A stretch of 64,000 bases of DNA from Armatimonadota bacterium (lineage in GTDB: Bacteria > Armatimonadota > HRBIN16), in NCBI GenBank assembly GCA_026003175.1, contig BPGT01000001.1:782839-846838 (forward strand). Reading direction: 5' to 3'. The notes below the pieces were generated by a model. The model saw only the letters and a program-made list of their open reading frames with translations. It was not told where the DNA came from and ran no database searches. Made by a program: the position numbers and the translations under genes. Shown here in pieces: positions 51,340 to 58,027 of this stretch (the first letter of the stretch is position 1; each line of letters begins with the position of its first letter).

Positions 51340-52898
51340 ACAATCACAGCCCCATTGTGGTTCGCATGGAAGACATCTGCAAGCGCTTCGGCGCGGTGCA
51401 GGCGAATAACCACATCACCCTCTCCGTCCGGCAAGGCACTATCCATGCCATCGTGGGCGAAAACGGCGCAGGCAAGACTACCCTGATGAACATTCTATAC
51501 GGTGTGTTTCCTCCCGATAGCGGTACAGTGTCTCTTTACGGACGGACGGTGCGCTTTCGTTCGCCGGCGGAGGCACTGCAGGCGGGCATCGGCATGGTAA
51601 GCCAGCATTACGCGCTTATCCCCCGCCTGAGCGTGCTGGAGAACCTGACGCTGAGCGGTGAGGGAGCCTCGTTGGCGCCCATCCCTCGTGCGCGGATACT
51701 GGCACGGGCGCAGGAGCTGGCGAAGGTTATCGGATTGCAAGCGGACTGGGACGCACCTGCGGGCATGCTGTCAGTATCACAACAGCAGAAGGTGGAGATT
51801 CTGAAGTTGCTGTTGCGCGGCGCGCGTGTGCTGATTTTCGACGAGCCGACCGCCGTGCTACCGCCTGCCGATGCGGAAGCCTTTTTCGCGTTGTTGCACC
51901 GCTTTACCGAGGAAGGACGCACGGTACTGCTGGTGACGCACAAGTTGCACGAGGTGTTAGCGCACGCGGACGAGGTAACGGTGTTGCGGGCTGGTGAGGT
52001 GGTCGCCACGATGCCGGTGCGCGATTCGCCCGGGGCGCAACCGCGCATAGATGCCCGTACGCTGGCGAGGCTTATCGTCGGTGAAGGAGAGGTTTTACTG
52101 GAAGAGGAGCTGTTGCTGGGCAAACGGCTAGACAACAAACCTCGCCTGCGCGTGGAGGGGTTAGTTGTGCCGCCGATACGCAGTCGCGCCGGATTGAAAG
52201 GGGTCTCTTTTGAGGTTTATCCGGGCGAGGTCTTTGGTGTCGCCGGTGTGGACGGCAGTGGACAGGCGGAGTTGATTGACGCCCTGTTAGGGCTGGCTCC
52301 TCCGACACAGGGACATATCTGGTTGAACGGTGAGGACATTACCTGCGCACCTCCTGCGGTGCGTCTACGCAAAGGCGTGCGCTATATCGCTGAAGACCGC
52401 CACCTGCGCGGGGCGATACTAGATTGGTCAGTGGCGGAGAACGCCGCGCTGGGGCTACACCGGCAGGGAGGTTTCGGTTCAGTGATGTCGCTCTCATTTG
52501 CCCGGATGAAAGAGTTCGCTCAGAAGATTATCACGCGGTTCGCGGTACGCGCGCCTTCCGCCGATGCGCCCTTCTCGGCACTGTCGGGAGGCAACCAGCA
52601 AAAGGTGGTGGTGGGACGTGCGTTGATGGAAACCCCGGTTTTGCTCATCGCCGGACAGCCCACGCGGGGACTGGACGCCGCCAGCACACGAGCCGTTCAC
52701 CACGCCATTCGCGAAGCCTGTCGGCAAGGGGCAGCCGCGCTGGTGGTGTCGTTTGATCTGGACGAGCTGCTCACGCTATGCGACCGCATCGGCGTGCTGT
52801 TCGATGGGCGCATGGCGGACATTGTGGAAGGCGAACGTAGACAGCGCGAGGAGATTGGTGCGCTGATGGTAGGCGCGGTGAAGGGGAGAGGCGTATGA
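51336..52898 (+). CDS. ABC transporter ATP-binding protein, nucleoside/sugar type (two ABC domains)
   Basis: 520 residues. First ABC domain: Walker A GENGAGKTTLMNILYG, signature LSVSQQQKVEILK, Walker B VLIFDEPTAVL. Second domain: VDGSGQAELIDALLGL (no Walker A Lys, usual in this family), signature LSGGNQQKVVVGR, and LLIAGQPTRGLD. This matches the COG3845 type that energises purine nucleoside or simple sugar uptake (BmpA/NupN-associated). It overlaps both neighbours by four bases. Confidence 0.9.
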   Translation: MNNHSPIVVRMEDICKRFGAVQANNHITLSVRQGTIHAIVGENGAGKTTLMNILYGVFPPDSGTVSLYGRTVRFRSPAEALQAGIGMVSQHYALIPRLSVLENLTLSGEGASLAPIPRARILARAQELAKVIGLQADWDAPAGMLSVSQQQKVEILKLLLRGARVLIFDEPTAVLPPADAEAFFALLHRFTEEGRTVLLVTHKLHEVLAHADEVTVLRAGEVVATMPVRDSPGAQPRIDARTLARLIVGEGEVLLEEELLLGKRLDNKPRLRVEGLVVPPIRSRAGLKGVSFEVYPGEVFGVAGVDGSGQAELIDALLGLAPPTQGHIWLNGEDITCAPPAVRLRKGVRYIAEDRHLRGAILDWSVAENAALGLHRQGGFGSVMSLSFARMKEFAQKIITRFAVRAPSADAPFSALSGGNQQKVVVGRALMETPVLLIAGQPTRGLDAASTRAVHHAIREACRQGAAALVVSFDLDELLTLCDRIGVLFDGRMADIVEGERRQREEIGALMVGAVKGRGV

Positions 52899-53914
52899 AA
52901 ACCCCGTGGCGACTGGTCCTGCTTCCCGTCGCCGTGTTTGTGGCAGCGATCGCGGTGGCTGCAGTGGTCATTGCGTTGTCGGGCAGTCCACCATTACCCG
53001 CGCTGGTGGCTTGGTGGGAAGGAGCGGTCTCCGCGCCCGGCGCGCTGCCCGAAAGCCTGCTCAATGCCACTCCCCTGTTATTTACCGGTCTGGCGGTAGC
53101 GGTAGGGTTGTTGGCGGGGCAGTTTAACATCGGCGTAGAGGGGCAGCTGCTGATGGGCGCGCTGGCGTCGGCATGGGTAGGGTTCGCGGTGTCGGGTTTG
53201 CCTGCGCCGTTGCATGTGCTGCTGGCGTTGCTGGCGGGTGCGCTGGTCGGCGCAGTATGGGGATGGATACCGGGCATCCTGAAGGCATGGCGCGGCGCGC
53301 ACGAGGTCATTACCACTATCATGATGAACTACATCGCCATTTACCTCACGCAGTACCTTGTGACCAGAGTGTGGAAGGATCCGAACTCCATGTCGCCCCA
53401 GACTCCGGAGGCTCTTCCCTCAGCCTGGTTGCCTATACTGGTGGAAGGCACAAGACTCAGCATCGGACTGCTGATTGCGCTGGCAGCCGCGCTGATACTG
53501 TGGTATCTGCTGAAACGCACAGTATGGGGCTACGAGCTGCGAGCGGTGGGGGCAAACGCCGAGGCGGCGCAGGCAGCGGGCGTGCAGGTCTCGCGCGTGA
53601 TATGGGGTAGTATGGCTCTGAGCGGAGCGATAGGCGGACTGGCAGGGGCGGTGGAGGTGCTGGGCGTGCACCACCGTTACTATGACCAGTTCTCGCCCGG
53701 CTACGGCTTCGACGGCATTGCGGTCGCCCTGCTAGGTAATAACCACCCGCTGGGCGCGGTGCTGGCAGCTTTCGTTTTCGGGGCGATGAAAAACGGCGCA
53801 GTATACATGCAGTCGGTGACCGTTCCTGCTGTACCTCGTGAGATTACCACCGTAGTGCAGGCGGTGGTCATCTTCTTTCTGGCGGCGATGCGTTTTCGGC
53901 GGAGAGGTGGTTGA
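52895..53914 (+). CDS. ABC transporter permease, COG4603 type
   Basis: 339 residues with about nine membrane helices. Family blocks: LLNATPLLFTGLAVAVGLLA, GQFNIGVEGQLLMGAL, EVITTIMMNYIAIYLTQYLV, ELRAVGANAEAAQAAGV and GYGFDGIAVALLGNNHPLGA. It forms half of the membrane channel with the next gene, and is translationally coupled on both sides. Confidence 0.9.
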   Translation: MKTPWRLVLLPVAVFVAAIAVAAVVIALSGSPPLPALVAWWEGAVSAPGALPESLLNATPLLFTGLAVAVGLLAGQFNIGVEGQLLMGALASAWVGFAVSGLPAPLHVLLALLAGALVGAVWGWIPGILKAWRGAHEVITTIMMNYIAIYLTQYLVTRVWKDPNSMSPQTPEALPSAWLPILVEGTRLSIGLLIALAAALILWYLLKRTVWGYELRAVGANAEAAQAAGVQVSRVIWGSMALSGAIGGLAGAVEVLGVHHRYYDQFSPGYGFDGIAVALLGNNHPLGAVLAAFVFGAMKNGAVYMQSVTVPAVPREITTVVQAVVIFFLAAMRFRRRGG

Positions 53915-54837
53915 TGGGTGAAGTGTTCGATATCGAGCTGTTTCGCAGTGCGCTGCGTCTGGCGACTCCCCTTGCGCTGGCAGCAATGGGTGGCATCTTG
54001 TCCGAGCGCAGCGGCGTGGTAAACATCGGGCTGGAGGGGCAGATGCTGATGGGCGCGTTTGTGGGCTGGGCAGCGGCGGTTGCGCTGGGCAACGGCTGGC
54101 TAGGGGTATTATGCGGTGTTGGTGCGGGGGCGCTGCTAGGCTTTCTACACGCCCTGCTCACTCAGCGGTTTCGCGCCGACCATGTGGTTAGCGGTATGGC
54201 AGTGAATCTGCTCTCCGCCGGGTTGACGGTGTTTCTACTACGCCGCTTCCTCGAAAAACCTCCGGGAGCAAGCGGTGTGCCAGAATGGAGCCTGTCATGG
54301 CTGCAGCCGATACCCATCCTTGGCGGTTTGCTTGCTAACCAGAGCCCGTTTGTGTTCCTGATGCTGCTTTTGCCTTTCGCGCTGCATGGTCTGCTGTATC
54401 ATACTGTATGGGGTCTGCGGGTGCGAGCGGTAGGCGAAAGCGCACGCAAGAGCCGACTGGCAGGTATCAACGTCGTTGCGATTCGATATCGTTGCGTGAT
54501 GTACAGCGGTGCGCTGGCGGCGCTGGCTGGCACATACCTCTCGTTAAGCCAGCTGAACGTTTTCACCGAAGGCATGAGTGCGGGCAAGGGGTTCATCGCC
54601 CTGGCGGCAGTCATCTTCGGCAGGTGGACGCCACTGGGAGCGACCGCCGCTGCGCTGGGTTTCGGCTTTCTGGACGCATTGCAGCAGAGGCTACAGGGTG
54701 AGACGCTATTCGGCGTGCGCGTCCCTTCGGAACTATTGCTCTCCTTGCCCTACCTGCTCACCATCATCGCTCTGGCAGGGCTGGTCGGTCGCTCCATTCC
54801 CCCCGCAGACCTAGGTAGGCAGGAGGTAGGAGAGTAA
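53911..54837 (+). CDS. ABC transporter permease, COG1079 type
   Basis: 308 residues. Typical sequence: LRLATPLALAAMGGILSERS, GVVNIGLEGQMLMGAF, ADHVVSGMAVNLLSAGLTVF, LRVRAVGESARKSRLAGINV, and GFIALAAVIFGRWTPLGATA. The second channel subunit. No substrate-binding lipoprotein follows or precedes in the window, so it must be encoded elsewhere. Confidence 0.9.
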   Translation: MMGEVFDIELFRSALRLATPLALAAMGGILSERSGVVNIGLEGQMLMGAFVGWAAAVALGNGWLGVLCGVGAGALLGFLHALLTQRFRADHVVSGMAVNLLSAGLTVFLLRRFLEKPPGASGVPEWSLSWLQPIPILGGLLANQSPFVFLMLLLPFALHGLLYHTVWGLRVRAVGESARKSRLAGINVVAIRYRCVMYSGALAALAGTYLSLSQLNVFTEGMSAGKGFIALAAVIFGRWTPLGATAAALGFGFLDALQQRLQGETLFGVRVPSELLLSLPYLLTIIALAGLVGRSIPPADLGRQEVGE

Positions 54838-54905
54838 TCCCCTTTGCCTGCAAGTCCCGCTTACGCTATAATCTTGCTGGTGAAGACAAAGTAAGCAAAC
54901 GCTTC

Positions 54906-55234
54906 ATGCGAACGGACCAGTATATTGAGGAGCAGTGTTGGGAAGACTTCCACCACGATATGATTGTCTCCATCAGGACACTGCTCATACCCCAAATCGC
55001 ACCGAAACATTTCGCACAGATTGCGGATTAAGATGCGTTTGTCGCCCGTCGGAACCGTCTTCTGGTGGAGGTGTACTCGTGGAGACTGCACCATCCTCTG
55101 CCCACGGTACCCATCCCATTGCTTCCCGAAGACCCCGACACGAAGCTGAACCTGCAGGGGCGTTCAACACCACTTTCGCACGCGCCCGGACTATTCGCAG
55201 CCACAGCAGTAGCTACATCACCTGCACGTCGTGA
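54906..55234 (+). pseudogene. Remnant of a DUF4058 gene
   Basis: MRTDQYIEEQCWEDFHHDMI, then VSIRTLLIPQIAPKHFAQIAD, resembles the DUF4058 start (MDPYLE..WxDFHxxLIxxLxxxLxPxLxPxYxAxIEE) and ends at TAA 55029-55031. The same frame resumes with VEVYSWRLHHPLPTVPIPLL, then PEDPDTKLNLQ, the DUF4058 C-terminus, and finishes in another frame as AFNTTFARARTIRSHSSSYI. About half of the family length is missing, with one stop and one frameshift. It fills the gap 54838-55212 and runs into the 3' end of purM. Confidence 0.65.
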
Positions 55235-56250
55235 CCGCCCCGTTGCACCTCACCGATGAGCATAGCGCCTTCGCCCTGCATCTGCAGAAACTCCACCAGC
55301 GCCAGGCTCTGCTCGCGCGGCACAATCACCACCATGCCGACGCCCATATTGAAGGTGCGGAACATCTCCGGGTCAGGTACGTTGCCCTTCTCCTGTATCA
55401 ACCGAAAGATAGGAGGTACTTCCCACGAGCGGCGATCGATAATCACCCGGCAGTCGCTGGGCAGAACACGCGGGATATTCTCGTAGAAACCACCACCGGT
55501 GATGTGCGCCATCGCATGGATATCAAACTGCTGCATCGCCGCCGTCAAAGGGTGCAGATAGCATCGATGTGGACGTAGCAGTTCCTCACCTAGAGAAGTG
55601 CCCAGCTCCGGTACGTAGCTGTCTACGCGCATTCCTGCTAGTTCGAACAGCACATAGCGCGCCAGCGAATAGCCGTTCGTGTGCAAACCGTTCGAAGCCA
55701 GTCCAATCACTGCGTCGCCGGGCTCCACACGACTGCCGTCGATGATCGCATCTCGTTCCACCACACCCACAATCGTTCCGGCGAGGTCATACTCACCCTC
55801 TGCGTACATGCCGGGCATCTCGGCGGTCTCACCGCCTAGCAGCGCACAACCCGCCTCCTGACATGCCTCCGATAGTCCCCGCACAACCTCTACCACCACC
55901 TCCGGCTGCAGCTTGCCGGTAGCGAAATAGTCCAGAAAGAAAAGCGGGCGCGCACCTTGCACCAGGATGTCGTTGACGCAGTGGTTCACTAGGTCGTGAC
56001 CAACAGTGTCATGGCGCCCCACCATGAACGCTACCTTCAGCTTGGTGCCCACACCGTCGATACTGGAGACCAGCACCGGCTGCCGATAGCGGCTGAGGTC
56101 CAGCTGAAACATCCCGCCGAATGCGCCCACATCTGCCAGTACATCCGGTGTTTGTGTGGCGCGAATCAACTCCTTCATGCGCAGTAATGCAGCATGTGCC
56201 GCGTCGATGTCCACTCCCGCTTGTCGGTAGGTTACCGGTTCCTCTGGCAT
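55213..56250 (-). CDS. purM: Phosphoribosylformylglycinamidine cyclo-ligase (AIR synthetase)
   Basis: Fifth step of purine biosynthesis, ATP-dependent ring closure to AIR. 345 residues, complete: SSIDGVGTKLKVAF, NHCVNDILVQGARPLFFLDY, GCALLGGETAEMPGMY, YDLAGTIVGVVER, LASNGLHTNGYSLAR, AHITGGGFYENIPRVLP and FNMGVGMVVIV. The start MPEEPVTYRQAG follows GGGAGG at 8 bases. It stands alone, behind its own promoter. Confidence 0.95.
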   Translation of the reverse strand: MPEEPVTYRQAGVDIDAAHAALLRMKELIRATQTPDVLADVGAFGGMFQLDLSRYRQPVLVSSIDGVGTKLKVAFMVGRHDTVGHDLVNHCVNDILVQGARPLFFLDYFATGKLQPEVVVEVVRGLSEACQEAGCALLGGETAEMPGMYAEGEYDLAGTIVGVVERDAIIDGSRVEPGDAVIGLASNGLHTNGYSLARYVLFELAGMRVDSYVPELGTSLGEELLRPHRCYLHPLTAAMQQFDIHAMAHITGGGFYENIPRVLPSDCRVIIDRRSWEVPPIFRLIQEKGNVPDPEMFRTFNMGVGMVVIVPREQSLALVEFLQMQGEGAMLIGEVQRGGHDVQVM

Positions 56251-56283
56251 CTTGCTCGCCTCCCTGCAAGGTGCTACGGGCAC

Positions 56284-56312
56284 ATTATAACCTGTGATGC
56301 GCGAAGCGTCAA
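56284..56312 (-). promoter_or_regulatory. purM promoter
   Basis: On the minus strand TTGACG (56312-56307), 17 bases and TATAAT (56289-56284), with transcription expected near 56277 and the purM ATG at 56250. Confidence 0.7.
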
Positions 56313-56386
56313 ACCGGAGGGCGGTGTAGGACATTCCGAGCGTATCAATGAATAGAACCGTTAAGCGAGTAAGAGGAGGTTTGAGC

Positions 56387-57124
56387 ATGGCGCTGTGTCA
56401 ACTGCGGTTTTTCAGCCAGTCGCTGGGAAAGGCATCGGAGATGTTCGTGGTACTGCCCGATAGCGGTGAGGGACCGTTTCCGGTGCTTTACCTGCTGCAC
56501 GGGTTGTCCGACGACGCATCGATATGGCTTCGGCGCAGTCGGATCGAGTGGTATGTGCGCGATTTGCCATTGATTGTGGTAATGCCCGACGGGGGCAGAG
56601 GCTGGTACACCAACGGGGTAAACGGCGAGGCGTATGAAGACCATGTCATGAAGGACGTGATAGGGCAAACGGAGCGGCTCTTTCCCGCCGCTCGACAGCG
56701 GCAACATCGTGCCATCGCGGGGCTGTCGATGGGGGGATACGGCGCGATGAGCCTTGCCTTGCACCACCCTGCCAGTTTCGTTGCCGCCGCCAGCCTGTCG
56801 GGGGCAGTAGGTGTCGGGCACAAGCCTATAACGGAGGAGATGCCCCCCGATTTCAAGCGCATCTTCGGCGAGAACCCGACAGGTTCCGACAAGGACCTGT
56901 TCGCGCTGATACAGAAGGTAGATAGGGCGCAATTGCCCAGACTGTGGCTGGACTGCGGCGTGGACGACTTTCTGATTGAGGATAACCGCGCCTTTCATTT
57001 ACATCTGCAATCGCTGAGTATCCCGCATGTCTATCACGAGTTCCCGGGCGCGCACACGTGGGACTACTGGGATGAGCATATCCAGCAGGTGCTACAGTTC
57101 GTGATGGAAGCGATGGGGCATTGA
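56387..57124 (+). CDS. Esterase, tributyrin esterase / esterase D-like alpha/beta hydrolase
   Basis: 245 residues. Oxyanion region YLLHGLSDDASIWLRRS, nucleophile elbow GLSMGGYGAMSLAL (Ser near residue 119), acid in LDCGVDDFLIEDNR, and catalytic His in EFPGAHTWDYWDEH. The layout matches bacterial EstA (tributyrin esterase) and S-formylglutathione hydrolase-type enzymes. No signal peptide. GAGGAGG precedes the ATG at 8 bases. It overlaps the methyltransferase gene by four bases. Confidence 0.85.
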   Translation: MALCQLRFFSQSLGKASEMFVVLPDSGEGPFPVLYLLHGLSDDASIWLRRSRIEWYVRDLPLIVVMPDGGRGWYTNGVNGEAYEDHVMKDVIGQTERLFPAARQRQHRAIAGLSMGGYGAMSLALHHPASFVAAASLSGAVGVGHKPITEEMPPDFKRIFGENPTGSDKDLFALIQKVDRAQLPRLWLDCGVDDFLIEDNRAFHLHLQSLSIPHVYHEFPGAHTWDYWDEHIQQVLQFVMEAMGH

Positions 57125-57855
57125 ACCTTGCACCGATACCGCCAGATATCCGACAGGAGCTGCTTGCGCTCACCTCGAGCGTAGAGGGGTGGCTCACCGT
57201 CGAAGAGGGGGAACTGCTCTACCGGCTGGCGCAGGCGTGCGCAGGCAAGGGTGTCATTGTGGAAATCGGCTCCTTCAAGGGCAAATCCACGATATGGCTA
57301 GCGAAGGGTTCGCTAGCGGGTGCGGGGGCAAAGGTTGTAGCGATAGACCCCCACACCGGTTCTGTGGAACACCGACGGGGCGACCAACCAGTGTGGACAT
57401 ACACAGAGTTCCTTGCCAACCTGCGCCGGGCGGGAGTGGAAGAAGTAGTGACGCCCATCGTGGCAACCTCCGCCGAAGCCGCAGAACGCTTCGACCAGCC
57501 GGTGGAGCTGCTCTTCATCGACGGTGACCACCGCTACGAGATGGTACGTCAGGATTTTGACCTCTGGTTTCCTAAACTGCTGGAAGGGGGCTATCTGCTG
57601 ATGCACGACACAATCCGTTGGGCAGGTCCCCGTCGAGTGGCACGAGAGTCTATCTACCGCTCACCTCATTTTCGTCATGTGGGCTTTGTGCACTCCATCA
57701 CCTTCGGGCAGAAGGTGGGGCAGAACACCGCTGCCGACCGCTGGCGCAACCGCTATCTGTTGCTGTTGCACATCGTGTATGACCGCCTCAGCGTTGTGCG
57801 CGTGCCTCCTCTCTTTAAGCGCGTCGCCAAAGCCATCTTTGCGCGGTTACAGTAG
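57121..57855 (+). CDS. Class I SAM-dependent methyltransferase (Methyltransf_24-like)
   Basis: 244 residues. SAM-binding motif I VIVEIGSFKGKSTIWLAKGS, acidic loop VVAIDPHTGSVEHR, and LLFIDGDHRYEMVRQDFDLW with a metal-type Asp, followed by GGYLLMHDTIRW. This is the pattern of small-molecule or cephalosporin-hydroxylase-like O-methyltransferases often found with glycan genes. It starts at TTG overlapping the esterase stop, so the two are coupled. Substrate unknown. Confidence 0.75.
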   Translation: MNLAPIPPDIRQELLALTSSVEGWLTVEEGELLYRLAQACAGKGVIVEIGSFKGKSTIWLAKGSLAGAGAKVVAIDPHTGSVEHRRGDQPVWTYTEFLANLRRAGVEEVVTPIVATSAEAAERFDQPVELLFIDGDHRYEMVRQDFDLWFPKLLEGGYLLMHDTIRWAGPRRVARESIYRSPHFRHVGFVHSITFGQKVGQNTAADRWRNRYLLLLHIVYDRLSVVRVPPLFKRVAKAIFARLQ

Positions 57856-57942
57856 GCTACCTGCTTCACATCTATCAGCAAGTATCCACCTGTCCCAGCC
57901 CGATACTTTCGCCCCAAGTGCTCAGCTGCCGTAGGAGGTGAG

Positions 57943-58014
57943 GTGAGCCCGATGATAGCGTGGGCTGATGCATCCGGGCGATTTGACAGCCCACCCAGCC
58001 TTGCGTTACCATAG
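57943..58014 (+). CDS. Leader ORF upstream of the UvrD/AddA-like gene
   Basis: From GTG 57943 (4 bases after AGGAGG at 57933-57938) or ATG 57952 (4 bases after AGGTGAG), encoding MIAWADASGRFDSPPSLALP from the ATG, and ending at TAG 58012-58014, eight bases before the helicase start. The ribosome site here is far better than that of the helicase, which has none. The stop lies inside the hairpin that covers the helicase ATG, so translating the leader would open it. Not recognised by family; supported by signals only. Confidence 0.45.
   Translation: MSPMIAWADASGRFDSPPSLALP
57960..57994 (+). promoter_or_regulatory. Inverted repeat GTGGGCTG/CAGCCCAC
   Basis: Perfect 8-base arms (57960-57967 and 57987-57994) with a 19-base loop within the leader ORF. 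It could alternate with the start-codon hairpin just downstream in an attenuation-like arrangement. Confidence 0.4.
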
Positions 58015-58027
58015 TAGCACTATGGTA
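58007..58027 (+). promoter_or_regulatory. Perfect hairpin enclosing the helicase start codon
   Basis: TACCATAGT (58007-58015), AGC, ACTATGGTA (58019-58027). The ATG at 58022-58024 is in the right arm, and the leader stop is in the left arm. As RNA it would sequester the start; as DNA it could be an operator. Confidence 0.6.
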
